NCBI GenBank assembly: GCA_964348085.1
Contig: CAYGBI010000008.1
Span: 8,803 to 72,802, forward strand
Source of the DNA: VXYL01 sp964348085
GTDB lineage: Bacteria > Pseudomonadota > Gammaproteobacteria > Pseudomonadales > Azotimanducaceae
DNA length: 64,000 nt
Direction of reading: 5' to 3'
Shown here: piece after piece, positions 1 to 8,674 of the stretch
How the letters are laid out: the number at the start of each line of letters is the position of its first letter
How positions within the stretch are numbered: the stretch's first letter is position 1
Position numbers and translations under genes: made by a program
Notes under the pieces: generated by a model
What the model was told of the DNA's origin: nothing
What the model saw: the letters and a program-made list of their open reading frames with translations, nothing else
Databases searched by the model: none

Positions 1-2
1 CG

Positions 3-1868
3 GAAGGGCGTGAAACGGTTGTAGTGGACGAGATCGAGCTTCCGGCAAATCAAGCGAGCCTAGACGCCATCGAATCCCTAATGCGTAGCCGCAAGGACGC
101 TGAAGAACAAGCGGGGATGGAAGCCGACGGGCCGGTGATCTTGGACACGGAGGAGAACTTCTCCGACCTCCGCTGGCGGCCCGACCTCAACCCAAGGGAG
201 GGTCGCTTGGCAGCGGGCGTGCCGGCAGGAATCGTCACCTCATTGAAGGACTATCAAAGAGACGGCTTGGAGTGGCAGAAGGCGTGCTGGTCGGTCGGAT
301 TAGCGGGGGTGCTCAACGCGGACGAACAAGGTCTCGGGAAGACCTTGCAGACCATCGCGTTCCTGCGCTGGCTACAGGATCAGCAGGCGCCGGCGGGCGA
401 GCCGCACGCAGGCCCCCTGCTGGTCGTCGCGCCCACATCGCTGCTGTCGACTTGGGAGGCGGAAGTACGCAAGCACTCGGACAAGCGGGGTCTCGGCCAC
501 GCGATACGCCTATTCGGCAGCGGACTCGGCGGCTACAAAGCGAGCAATGCCAAGGGAGTAGAAATCCGAACCGGCGAAACGAAGCTGGACCTGTCCATGT
601 TGGAGGAAGCGATCGCAGAGGGGCGGGGCCACCGCTTCTGGCTCCTGACGACCTACACGACGCTCACCAACTACCACCATTCGCTGGCGCGGATTCCGTT
701 CGCGGTGGCGGTGTTCGACGAAATACAAGCGTTGAAGAACCCCGCGTCGCTGAGGTCGTTCGCGGCGCGTGCGATCCGTGCGGACTTTCGTGTGGGGTTG
801 ACGGGAACACCGATCGAGAACCGCACCTGCGATCTCTGGGCCGTGATGGACCAGCTCGCGCCAGGAGCGCTGGGCACGCTGAGCGAGTTCAACGACCGGT
901 ATGCGGACCCGAACCCATCAATGATGACCGAATTGCACGGCCGAGTGTTCCTGCCTTTCAAAGAAAAGGCGTCGCTGGCGTTGCGGCGGACGAAGGCGGA
1001 GGTGGCAAATCAGTTGCCCCCGAAGTTGCGCCTACTGCACCCGCGACTGATGCCGGAGAGCCAAGTGGCGGCCTACGACGCGGCCAGACTGAAGATAGCG
1101 CGTGGCGGGGGTGCCCTAAAGGCGCTGCACCATATCCGATCCGTGTCGGTCCACCCCGATCTCGCGGCCCGACGTCCCGGATCGGACTTCGTGGGCGACT
1201 CAGCACGGATCGCAGCAACGTTCGACGTAATCCGAGAGGTGCGGAACCGTGGCGAACGAGCGCTCGTGTTCATCGAGCATCGACTGGTGCAACACCAGTT
1301 CGCCGAGGTCGCGCGCCGGGAGTTCGGACTCGCGCGGATCGACGTAATCAACGGCGACACGCCTATCACGCAACGACGGTTGATCGTGGAGCGTTTCCAG
1401 CGCCACCTTGAGGAGGACGACGGATTCGACCTGCTGATACTCGGCACGCGAGCGGCGGGTACGGGCCTGACGCTCACGGCCGCGACGCATGTAATCCACG
1501 TGTCTCGGTGGTGGAATCCCGCGGTCGAGGAACAGTGCAATGACCGCGTTCACCGGATTGGGCAGGAGCTCGCAGTGACGGTACACGTGCCCATGGCGGT
1601 GCATCCCGCCTACCGCGAGCACTCCTTCGACTGCCTGCTGCACAGCTTGATGAACCGCAAGCGCAAGCTCGCGGAGTCGGCACTGTGGCCCATGGGCGAC
1701 ACGGACGCGGATGTTGCCGGCCTGCAAGAAGGTGTGGTGAGCGCCAGTACGATGTCTGATGTGAGCGCACAAGCCGATCCCGTCGCGTCCGCGTTAGCTG
1801 CGACCTTCGCACGGGACAATAAGCCTGCGCCCGTATTCGACGCCGACGGATCGATCCAATACAGTTGA
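3..1868 (+). CDS. SNF2-family DEAD/DEAH helicase, 5'-truncated by window edge
   Basis: SNF2-type DNA translocase. Numbering from the GTG at 24 (614 aa), the Walker A motif DEQGLGKT is at about residues 100-107, the DEIQ box (DEAH equivalent) at 232-235, GLTGTPIENR follows, and the C-terminal motif VI region (RWWNPAVEEQ...RVHRIGQ) starts near 495. Both RecA-like lobes are therefore present. The frame stays open to base 3 with no convincing ribosome site at GTG-24, and bacterial SNF2 proteins usually carry a longer N-terminal part, so the true start probably lies outside the window. Such helicases occur in RapA-like, restriction and other phage-defence settings; the missing upstream neighbours prevent a choice. 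Confidence 0.88.
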   Translation, partial: EGRETVVVDEIELPANQASLDAIESLMRSRKDAEEQAGMEADGPVILDTEENFSDLRWRPDLNPREGRLAAGVPAGIVTSLKDYQRDGLEWQKACWSVGLAGVLNADEQGLGKTLQTIAFLRWLQDQQAPAGEPHAGPLLVVAPTSLLSTWEAEVRKHSDKRGLGHAIRLFGSGLGGYKASNAKGVEIRTGETKLDLSMLEEAIAEGRGHRFWLLTTYTTLTNYHHSLARIPFAVAVFDEIQALKNPASLRSFAARAIRADFRVGLTGTPIENRTCDLWAVMDQLAPGALGTLSEFNDRYADPNPSMMTELHGRVFLPFKEKASLALRRTKAEVANQLPPKLRLLHPRLMPESQVAAYDAARLKIARGGGALKALHHIRSVSVHPDLAARRPGSDFVGDSARIAATFDVIREVRNRGERALVFIEHRLVQHQFAEVARREFGLARIDVINGDTPITQRRLIVERFQRHLEEDDGFDLLILGTRAAGTGLTLTAATHVIHVSRWWNPAVEEQCNDRVHRIGQELAVTVHVPMAVHPAYREHSFDCLLHSLMNRKRKLAESALWPMGDTDADVAGLQEGVVSASTMSDVSAQADPVASALAATFARDNKPAPVFDADGSIQYS

Positions 1869-2020
1869 ACCGTCCTTACCGACGGGACCGCTCGTCATGT
1901 GCAGGTTCAGCGAATGTCGGCACCCGTTGCCGGGGCTAGGTATTACGCTTGGCGTCGGTTTCGAGAGTCGCTGAAACTGATCTGCCACCCACAGCGACGA
2001 GACGAACAGGAGACGACGAC

Positions 2021-3136
2021 ATGTCCGCCACCGATGCTTATCTGCGCAACGGCGAAGCACGCGCAATGCGCTTAGGCAACAGGGGCGCGTTGCGCTTCAC
2101 CGCCGACGGCGCCCTGCATCCCGACATCCTCTCGGCCTATCGGCGCAACGGCTTCTACATTTTCGAAGGCGCGCTCAATACAACGGAGCTAACCGACCTG
2201 CAGACCGACCTGGCCGGCCTGCTCGACCGCGCTCCGGTAGCGCCAAAGGCAACGGTAGATCGCTTCGGCCGGCCAGCTTTCGGGCAAGACTGCCGGATAC
2301 CCGTGTTCACCTTCGGCAAGCCGCTTTCCGACCCCTATGGCGGTACCGACCACAACTACGGCCGCCACCCTGCGAAAATGGCCGAACCGCACCCCGCCGA
2401 CGACGCGCCGGCTTGGACCATCTACTTTATCTACGGCATCCTGCAAGCGATGGAGTCGTGTCTGCGGCTGTACGCCCATCCGGCATTGTTGCGAGTGGCT
2501 GAAGCCGTCAATGGCGCGGACTTCGTGCCCTTCGCCGACTCCGTTTGGCTCAAGGAACCCGGCCTCGGGACCTCCGTCGCTTGGCACCAAGACGGCACCA
2601 CCCATTGGCGGCATCCGCGTTGGCACGAGGACATTCACGGCTTCAACTTCATGGCGCAGTTGTGCCCTACTACACCGGCAAATGCGCTATGGGTAGTGCC
2701 GGGCAGCCACAAACTCGGCAAAATCGACATAAAAGCCCGGGTCGAAGCTAACGGCAGCGACCGCCTGCCGGACGCGGTGCCGATGCTTTGCGACGCCGGC
2801 GACGTGGCCATATGCAACCGCCAAGCGTTGCACGGCTCGTTTGCCAATACGTCCGCCGAACGGCGCGTTACCGTGGTGTTCGGTTTCCATCGCCGCGACG
2901 CCGTGCTGAACGTAGCCAAGCAGCGCGACGACAAAACGGTGGTTTACGACGCCGCACGCATCCACGAACGCTCGCGGGCGGTTCAAGTTGCCATCGACGC
3001 CCGTGCCCGGCGTTTCCCCAGCGAGACCCGCTACCGGTATCGGCCTTTCGTGGGCCTTGAGGACGAAAACCGCTGGAGCGAAGCCACGCGGCAAACGGTG
3101 ATCAAGGACTACAACGTCTTGAACCTCGTCATTTAG
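2021..3136 (+). CDS. Phytanoyl-CoA dioxygenase (PhyH) family protein
   Basis: A 371-aa Fe(II)/2-oxoglutarate-dependent dioxygenase of the PhyH family, which hydroxylates small organic or acyl substrates. The iron-binding triad is visible: H189 and D191 in AWHQDG and the distal H271 in QALHGSFANTS, followed by an arginine pair (281-282) placed to bind 2-oxoglutarate. I chose the ATG at 2021 because AGGAG lies at 2008-2012 with good spacing; an upstream in-frame start at 1949 has no ribosome site. No signal peptide is seen, so it is cytosolic. The substrate cannot be read from the sequence. It stands alone, with the TerB-like gene having its own promoter downstream. Confidence 0.9.
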   Translation: MSATDAYLRNGEARAMRLGNRGALRFTADGALHPDILSAYRRNGFYIFEGALNTTELTDLQTDLAGLLDRAPVAPKATVDRFGRPAFGQDCRIPVFTFGKPLSDPYGGTDHNYGRHPAKMAEPHPADDAPAWTIYFIYGILQAMESCLRLYAHPALLRVAEAVNGADFVPFADSVWLKEPGLGTSVAWHQDGTTHWRHPRWHEDIHGFNFMAQLCPTTPANALWVVPGSHKLGKIDIKARVEANGSDRLPDAVPMLCDAGDVAICNRQALHGSFANTSAERRVTVVFGFHRRDAVLNVAKQRDDKTVVYDAARIHERSRAVQVAIDARARRFPSETRYRYRPFVGLEDENRWSEATRQTVIKDYNVLNLVI

Positions 3137-3313
3137 GGGGCGACGGCGCTTGAGCCTGTTGCCCTGACCATCTAGCCCGTCGAGACGTGATCCGCAGCAA
3201 CGACCGATCACCACCCACGGGCACGCTCCTTACGCCGTGTCCGCTGACTTGGTAACGCGCCGAGACCACTCGGACCCACGCCCTATGTCTTGACCATCCG
3301 CCGCCCGCCACGC

Positions 3314-3322
3314 TGCTATAAT
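3314..3322 (+). promoter_or_regulatory. Extended -10 promoter for the terB-like gene
   Basis: TGCTATAAT at 3314-3322 is a perfect extended -10 element 36 bases before the ATG at 3358. A TTGACC at 3290-3295 could be a -35 box, but the 21-base spacer is long, so the extended -10 probably does the work. Confidence 0.55.
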
Positions 3323-3357
3323 CCGTCCGCTTGCGACATGCTCGCCAAGGAGTTGTG

Positions 3358-3798
3358 ATGATTCTCTCCACCCTCAATCATTTCTTGAACCTCTTGAGCG
3401 GCGGCGACCCGTCACCGGCGGATCGAAGGGACATCTTCAACGAAACCGCACTGCTGGTCTTAGCCCGAGCGACGGACTCGGACACCAACATCAAGCCGAT
3501 CGAGGTGGACACCGTCCGCGACATCGTCAAGAAGGTCACCGGCGAAGAAGTGAGCAGCAGCGACGTGCGCGTCGCCGCCCATTCCAAAATATACGAAGAA
3601 GCGCCGCTTGAGAGGCACCTTTCCGGCATCGCCGACAAGATCGACATCCACGACCGGACGAAAATCACCCAAGCGCTGGCCGAGGTGATCCTCGTCGATG
3701 GCCGCGTCACCACCAAGGAGGTGCGCTTCTTCGACATGGTGGTGTCTTCCCTCGGACTTACGCCAGCGTCGCTGTCGGGGTTGTTCGCGGAGGATTAA
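3358..3798 (+). CDS. TerB-like (tellurite-resistance/DUF533-type) small helical protein
   Basis: A 146-aa acidic, all-helical protein of the TerB family. Visible family traits are an early helix with ALLVLARATDSD, a central KIDIHDRTKI segment and the closing AEVILVDGRVTTKEVRFFD motif whose Asp/Glu residues match the TerB acidic metal-binding patch. No membrane segment or signal peptide. The ATG at 3358 follows AAGGAG (3347-3352); the track-length start at 3331 has no ribosome site. TerB proteins are often tied to membrane stress and metal response, but this one has no ter neighbours, so a function beyond the fold is not claimed. Its last 12 codons are included in the 253-bp duplication described below, and its stop codon overlaps the stop of the convergent oxidoreductase fragment. 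Confidence 0.72.
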   Translation: MILSTLNHFLNLLSGGDPSPADRRDIFNETALLVLARATDSDTNIKPIEVDTVRDIVKKVTGEEVSSSDVRVAAHSKIYEEAPLERHLSGIADKIDIHDRTKITQALAEVILVDGRVTTKEVRFFDMVVSSLGLTPASLSGLFAED

Positions 3799-4016
3799 CC
3801 TCGGCTCGACGCCTGATCGGGCACGAAAACCATCCGCCCCGTCGTCTTGCCTTCGGCCAGCCGCCGGAGCGCCGTCGGCACCGCGTCAAAGCCGATCACC
3901 TCGCTCACCAAGGGATCGAGTTCGCCGGCCGCCAAACGCCGGTGCAGGTCTTGGTAGCACTCGCGCACCAACTCCGGTCGGCGTTCGCGATAGCCGCCCA
4001 TATGCATGCCGATCAC
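3764..4016. repeat. 253-bp direct repeat, copy 1 (terB 3' end plus oxidoreductase 3' end)
   Basis: This segment matches 4793-5045 at a constant offset of 1029 bases, with 10 mismatches counted by eye (about 96% identity). It contains the last 12 codons of the terB-like gene and about 73 codons of the 3' end of the convergent quinone oxidoreductase. Homology stops abruptly after the codons for the GMHMGGYRE region. Confidence 0.9.
3795..4016 (-). pseudogene. 3' fragment of quinone oxidoreductase gene (duplicate of 4824-5045)
   Basis: Encodes only the C-terminal ~73 residues of the zinc-type oxidoreductase found intact at 4824-5825 (HMGGYRERRPELV through the C-terminus), with a few substitutions such as D-A-V for D-E-V and R-M-V for R-V-V. 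An open frame extends to about 4052, but residues upstream of the match are unrelated and lack the Rossmann domain. It is a non-functional remnant produced by the flanking duplication. Confidence 0.85.
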
Positions 4017-4078
4017 AGAAGACAGACTGTGCGCAACCACGCGCAGACGCACGAAAATACCCCTTATTCAACAATAGG

Positions 4079-4417
4079 TTACAGATCTACTTTGGTTCTG
4101 CCAAATCTCTTGCCAAATCTCTCTCGCACCGCCCGCTTCCAGTCACGTCGTGAGATATCGACGCCGGCCTCCTTTTGCATCTTCAGGAGCTCCCGCGTGC
4201 CCCGCCATGCCCCCTCCCTATAGCAGTAAAGCATCAGCGCCTCTAGCCGTTTGATCGTGTCCTGCTTACGTTCCGTCGGATTGTTTCCGTCGGGGCGTTC
4301 GACCCGGAATCTCTCGGACAGCCGGAACGTCTCCCAGAGCTCGTTGTTGAAGTTATTGATTGCTTGGGACGCACCCTCTTTACGTGCCTGCTCTCTGGAG
4401 CTTGGCGTGCCATTCAT
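4079..4417 (-). CDS. Unrecognised 112-aa protein inside the duplicated locus
   Basis: I do not recognise this protein. It lies in the ~776-bp insert between two copies of a 253-bp direct repeat. The ATG at 4417 follows a clear AGCAGGAG ribosome site with eight-base spacing, which argues for real translation; the longer open frame to 4606 has no such site. The product is highly charged and probably helical: an N-terminal polar stretch, a segment NNFNNELWETFRLSERF, then basic helices ending in RRDWKRAVRERFGKRFG, which would suit nucleic-acid or protein binding. No signal peptide or membrane segment. No transposase or integrase accompanies it. Confidence 0.5.
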   Translation of the reverse strand: MNGTPSSREQARKEGASQAINNFNNELWETFRLSERFRVERPDGNNPTERKQDTIKRLEALMLYCYREGAWRGTRELLKMQKEAGVDISRRDWKRAVRERFGKRFGRTKVDL

Positions 4418-4792
4418 ATCGAGATCTCCTGCTGTTAGCCCACTTGCGCTCGTCGCCGACACCGAACACAAGTGCGTGGCGCTCGAACCGATCAGTCTCG
4501 CTGGGCCTCTAGGTCGCGGTTTTCGCAGCCCGTCTTCGCTACCGTACCCCAAGCCTTCAACAGCGTCCACGCCGCCTGCGGCCGCGTTCCTGTCCCACGG
4601 AGCCAACCATGGCCGACAAGATGTTTTCGGCCTTCGTCAACTCCGCAAAACCGTCCGCGTCTTGTCGCCGGTCACGGCCGCAGCGCTGGCAAGGAGGCGC
4701 ACCAGCGGCTTGACACTGCGGCGGCGGTCGCGGACTCGGAGCGTCGCACGAATAACTCATGTAGGACCGTATCGCCCGACATCGCGACAGGT

Positions 4793-5045
4793 CAGCGTCG
4801 CTGTCGGGGTTGTTCGCGGAGGATTAACCCGGGCTCGACGCCTGATCCGGCACGAAAACCACCCGCCCCGTCGTCTTGCCTTCGGCCAGCCGCCGGAGCG
4901 CCGTCGGCACCTCGTCAAAGCCGATCACCTCGCTCACCAAGGGATCGAGTTCACCGGCCGCCAAACGCCGGTGCAGGTCTTGGTAGCACTCGCGGACCAA
5001 CTCCGGGCGGCGTTCGCGATAGCCGCCCATATGCACGCCGACCAC
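4793..5045. repeat. 253-bp direct repeat, copy 2
   Basis: Second copy of the 3764-4016 segment. Bases 4793-4827 are an orphan 3' end of the terB-like gene (the last 12 codons and stop). Bases 4824-5045 are the genuine 3' end of the intact quinone oxidoreductase gene. The repeats flank bases 4017-4792. Confidence 0.9.
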
Positions 5046-5825
5046 GGAGTAGTTCTTCACCAAGGCGTGGTTGGCGGGTGCGCTAGGAATCTCGCCGCTG
5101 GCGAAACCGATGACGAGGAGCCGCCCCTCCCACGCCAATAGTCGGCGCGCCACGTCGAAGCGCTTGCCGCCTACCGGGTCGAAGACCACGTCGACACCGC
5201 GACCGTCGGTCGCTTGCATGACGCTGCGATAGAGGTCTTCCGCGTGATAGTCGATGACCACGTCCGCGCCCAAGTCTTTCGCAATGCCGGTCTTCACGTC
5301 GCCGCCAGCGGCGCCAATGACCCAACAGCCGTGTGCGCGAGCCATCTGCACCGCAGCCGTGCCGACACCGCCGGCGGCCGCCAGCACCAGCACGGTCTCC
5401 CCCGGCTGCAATCGGGCGCGGTGGTGCAGCGCCAACCAAGCCGTGCCGTAGGTGACGTGCGCCGCCATGACGACCACGGACGGGACGTCTTCCGGCACCG
5501 GATGCGTGGTGGCCGCAAGCAGCAGCGCTTCTTCCGCGTAACCGCCGGCGCCATGCACGGTGGCGCCGACCACCCGTTGACCCACCTCGAATCCGTCCGC
5601 CGGATCCGCCGCCAGCACCGTGCCGCAGGCATTCATCCCCGGCGTGAACGGCGGTTCCCGTTTGACTTGGTAGGTGCCGCGGCATTGCAAAACGTCGGCG
5701 AAGTTCAGGTCCGTCGCCGCCACGCGGATGCGCAAAGCGCCCGGCGCGAGTCGTGGCTCAGGGCCGTCGACCAACTCAAGTGCTCGCCACGGGTCGCCTA
5801 GCCGAGGCATCCGGTACGCTTTCAT
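4824..5825 (-). CDS. NADPH:quinone oxidoreductase-type (MDR superfamily) reductase
   Basis: A 333-aa medium-chain dehydrogenase/reductase of the quinone oxidoreductase branch. The GroES-like N-terminal domain carries NFADVLQCRGTY and the conserved PFTPGMNACGTV; the nucleotide-binding Rossmann motif AAAGGVGTAA is at about 149-158. The catalytic-zinc cysteine and histidine ligands of alcohol dehydrogenases are absent, as expected for quinone reductases, so it probably reduces quinones or enones with NADPH in the cytosol. The ATG at 5825 lies 7 bases after the cysS stop, so the two are likely co-transcribed. The frame is open further upstream, but that stretch overlaps cysS and is not coding here. 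Its 3' end is duplicated at 3795-4016. Confidence 0.88.
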   Translation of the reverse strand: MKAYRMPRLGDPWRALELVDGPEPRLAPGALRIRVAATDLNFADVLQCRGTYQVKREPPFTPGMNACGTVLAADPADGFEVGQRVVGATVHGAGGYAEEALLLAATTHPVPEDVPSVVVMAAHVTYGTAWLALHHRARLQPGETVLVLAAAGGVGTAAVQMARAHGCWVIGAAGGDVKTGIAKDLGADVVIDYHAEDLYRSVMQATDGRGVDVVFDPVGGKRFDVARRLLAWEGRLLVIGFASGEIPSAPANHALVKNYSVVGVHMGGYRERRPELVRECYQDLHRRLAAGELDPLVSEVIGFDEVPTALRRLAEGKTTGRVVFVPDQASSPG

Positions 5826-5832
5826 GCGCGCC

Positions 5833-7227
5833 TCAAACCGCCTTCCACCGCGTGCCGGCGCGGGTATCTTCGATTTCGATGCCGAGCCCGGCGAGTTCGT
5901 CTCGGATCGCGTCGGCACGCGCGAAATCCCGCTCCGACCGAGCTTGCGCGCGCTCGCCCACCAACCGCTCGATGGTGCGCTCATCAACCTTCGCCCGCCC
6001 GCGAAAGTGCTCACTTGCCGGTTTGCCAAGCAGTCCGAGCAAGTGGCCGCCGGCCAACAGCCACCCGCGCGCTTGGCAAGCCGCACGCGAGCCTTTACTA
6101 CGACGGAGCTGGCCGGCGAGGCCGTGCATCGCCGCCAACGCCTTCGGGGTATTGAGGTCGTCGCAAAGGGCGGCCAGCACATCCGGCGGATACGCCTCGG
6201 CCCGGGCGCTGGCGTAGCTCGCGGCCGTTTCTCCACCGCCGTCATCCGTGTCGGCAAGCGCGCCGTACAACCGGTCCAAGCTCGCCTTGGCCTGCGCGAC
6301 CAATGCGTCGTTCCACAAGAGACCTTGCCGGTAGTGGCCGGACAACAGGGCGTAGCGCAACGTCTCGCCGTCGTGCTCGGCGAGCAGCTCGCGAATGGTG
6401 ACGATATTGCCGAGGCTCTTCGACATCTTCGCGTCGCCCAAGGTGACCATGCCGTTGTGCAGCCAATAGCGCACGCTGGCTCCACCGCCATTGACGCAAC
6501 GGCTCTGCGCGCACTCGTTCTCGTGATGGGGAAAGGCGAGGTCGATACCGCCGCCATGAATGTCGATCACGGGGCCCAAGTGCTTGCGGATCATGGCCGA
6601 GCACTCGATATGCCAGCCAGGGCGGCCACGCCCCCACGGGCTTGGCCAGCCCGGCAGGTCGGCGCTCGACGGCTTCCACAGCACGAAATCCTTGGCATCC
6701 CTCTTGTAGGGCGCCACCTCGACTCGGGCGCCGTCGCGCATTTCGTCGAGGCTGCGCTTCGACAAGCAGCCGTAGTCCGGGTCCGAAGGCACGTGAAAGA
6801 GCACATGGCCCTCCGCCTCGTAGGCGTGGCCGAGCCCGATCAGCGTCTCGATCATGGCGATGATTTCAGGGATATGGCCAGTGGCGCGGGGCTCCACGTC
6901 GGGTTCGGCGACCCCTAGCGCGGCAATGTCCTTGGCGTACTCGGCGGCGTAGTTCTCGGCAAACGCACCGATGCCCTGACCGGATTTGGCAGCGGCCGCG
7001 TTTATCTTGTCGTCAACGTCGGTGATATTGCGAACGTACTTCACTTTGGGGTAGAGCACGCGCAACAGCCGCACCAATACGTCGAACGCGACCGCCGGTA
7101 CCGCGTTGCCGATATGCACGAGGCCGTAGACCGTCGGGCCGCAGACATAGACACCGACGACACCGGGATCGAGCGGTTCGAAGCGTTCTTTTTTACCGGA
7201 CTGGGTATTGTGAAGGTGAATGTCCAT
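5833..7227 (-). CDS. cysS: Cysteine--tRNA ligase
   Basis: Class I aminoacyl-tRNA synthetase charging tRNA-Cys, 464 aa, the normal length. Signature motifs: HIGN at 38-41, KMSKS at 267-271, and the zinc ligands C29, C209, H234 and E238, matching the known CysRS zinc site almost position for position. The RNITDVDDKI segment typical of the family is at 66-75. The ATG at 7227 is preceded by an AGGA site; extending to 7251 adds unconserved residues. Cytosolic, essential housekeeping gene. It is transcribed ahead of, and probably with, the quinone oxidoreductase. Confidence 0.97.
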   Translation of the reverse strand: MDIHLHNTQSGKKERFEPLDPGVVGVYVCGPTVYGLVHIGNAVPAVAFDVLVRLLRVLYPKVKYVRNITDVDDKINAAAAKSGQGIGAFAENYAAEYAKDIAALGVAEPDVEPRATGHIPEIIAMIETLIGLGHAYEAEGHVLFHVPSDPDYGCLSKRSLDEMRDGARVEVAPYKRDAKDFVLWKPSSADLPGWPSPWGRGRPGWHIECSAMIRKHLGPVIDIHGGGIDLAFPHHENECAQSRCVNGGGASVRYWLHNGMVTLGDAKMSKSLGNIVTIRELLAEHDGETLRYALLSGHYRQGLLWNDALVAQAKASLDRLYGALADTDDGGGETAASYASARAEAYPPDVLAALCDDLNTPKALAAMHGLAGQLRRSKGSRAACQARGWLLAGGHLLGLLGKPASEHFRGRAKVDERTIERLVGERAQARSERDFARADAIRDELAGLGIEIEDTRAGTRWKAV

Positions 7228-7337
7228 CAGCCGTCCTAGAGGTTTTCGCACTCGCGGGTTGGGAGATCCGCAAGACCTTTGCGCTCTACAACAAGAGCCA
7301 ACAGACGATGACGCCGACAGTTCCCATGGCGCGAGCG

Positions 7338-7343
7338 ATTATA
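7338..7343 (-). promoter_or_regulatory. Putative -10 box for cysS
   Basis: On the minus strand a perfect TATAAT lies about 110 bases upstream of the cysS start, in the 265-base gap to the divergent enolase-family gene. No good -35 hexamer is at 16-18 bases, so support comes from the -10 and its position only. Confidence 0.4.
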
Positions 7344-7492
7344 CCCCCGACAGGTTGAACGTGGCATGATCCGGCTACGCGTCCGAGTCGCGTCGCGGGC
7401 AATCAAGCGCCGCAGGGGTCGTCCGACGCAATGCGCCCCGCCCCAACGACACGAGTCGGCCATCAAGACCCCCGCCGCCACGGAGTACAACC

Positions 7493-8665
7493 GTGAAAGT
7501 CAGAAGCATCGAAACCCGCCACTGCGACGCCGGTTGGCGCAACTACCACTTCGTCAAACTCACCACGGAAGACGGCGTCGTCGGCTGGAGCGAGTACGAC
7601 GAGCACCAAGGCGCCATCGGCGTCACCGAGGTGGTCGACAAGCTCGCGCCCATGGTGGTCGGCGAGCGCGTCCACGACATCGACCGCGTCTACGCCCGGC
7701 TGCACGCCCGCGCCCGGCAATCCATGTCCGGCGTCATGGCAATGGGCATCGGCGCTATCGAGAACGCACTGCTCGACGCCAAGGCGAGAACCTTGGGCGT
7801 GCCCTGTTACGACTTGCTCGGCGGCAAGACCCGCGAGAGCGTGCGCGTCTATTGGTCGCACTGCGGCACTTGGCGCATCGCTCGGCCGGACTTCTATCCG
7901 CCGGCGATCACCGACCCCGGCGGGGTGCGGGCGCTCGGCCAAGAAGTACGCGAGCGCGGTTTCACGGCGCTCAAGACCAACGTCTTCGATTACAGCGACG
8001 CCAGTGGTCGAGTTCGCGGCTGGTCACCGGGATTCGGCTACCCCTACGACCCGGCGCAAAACGTCGATCGCCACATCATCAAGCAGTTGCGCACTCATCT
8101 CGAAGCCTTCCGCGAGGGCGCCGGGGAAGACGTGGACATCCTCTTGGACCTCAACTACAACGCCAAGCCGGAAGGCTATCTACGCATCCTGCGCTCGCTC
8201 GCCGATTTCGACCTGTTCTGGGCGGAGATCGACACGCCCAATGCCGAGGCGCTGGCCGACGTACGGGCGAGAAGTCCGCACGTCATCAGTTCCTGCGAGT
8301 CGCTCATCACCCTTCCCGCCTTCCTGCCCTACTTTCGCTTGCGCGCCATGGACGTGGCGATCATCGACGCGGTGTGGAACGGGGTCTGGCAGTCGGTGAA
8401 GATCGCCGCCACCGCGGAGGCGCACCAAATCAACGTCGCTCCCCACAACTACTACGGCCACTTGGCGACCATGATGGCCGCACACATGTGCGCGGCGGTG
8501 CCGAACGTGCGCATCATGGAGACGGACATCGACCGGTTGCCGTGGGACGCGGAGCTGTTCACCGTCGCGCCGAACATCCAGGACAGCCACCTGCAACTGC
8601 CCGAGACGCCCGGCTGGGGTACCGAACCGAACGAAGAGGCGATGGCCAAATACCCGCCGAAGTAG
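7493..8665 (+). CDS. Enolase-superfamily (mandelate racemase/muconate lactonizing type) enzyme
   Basis: A 390-aa enolase-superfamily protein with an N-terminal capping domain (1-110) and a TIM-barrel domain. Metal ligands fit D219 (DLNYN), E245 (WAEIDTP) and E269 (SSCES), with H318 in APHNYYGHL as a possible acid/base. The usual KxK pair on the second barrel strand reads K161-T-N163, so only one lysine is kept, which points to a dehydratase or epimerase variant rather than a standard racemase. The GTG at 7493 follows GGAG (7482-7485). Only 9 bases separate it from the DUF4159 gene, so it may share the transcript of the MoxR cluster, though its chemistry looks unrelated. Confidence 0.85.
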   Translation: MKVRSIETRHCDAGWRNYHFVKLTTEDGVVGWSEYDEHQGAIGVTEVVDKLAPMVVGERVHDIDRVYARLHARARQSMSGVMAMGIGAIENALLDAKARTLGVPCYDLLGGKTRESVRVYWSHCGTWRIARPDFYPPAITDPGGVRALGQEVRERGFTALKTNVFDYSDASGRVRGWSPGFGYPYDPAQNVDRHIIKQLRTHLEAFREGAGEDVDILLDLNYNAKPEGYLRILRSLADFDLFWAEIDTPNAEALADVRARSPHVISSCESLITLPAFLPYFRLRAMDVAIIDAVWNGVWQSVKIAATAEAHQINVAPHNYYGHLATMMAAHMCAAVPNVRIMETDIDRLPWDAELFTVAPNIQDSHLQLPETPGWGTEPNEEAMAKYPPK

Positions 8666-8674
8666 CCGCCTGCG

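Noticed and set aside
3358..3798. Tellurite-resistance operon
   Set aside because: Only a TerB-like domain is present; terA, terC, terD and terZ are not adjacent, so resistance is not supported.
5833..6557. N-terminal extension of the quinone oxidoreductase frame to 6557
   Set aside because: This stretch overlaps cysS on the same strand in another frame and has shadow composition; the homologous N-terminus starts at the ATG at 5825.
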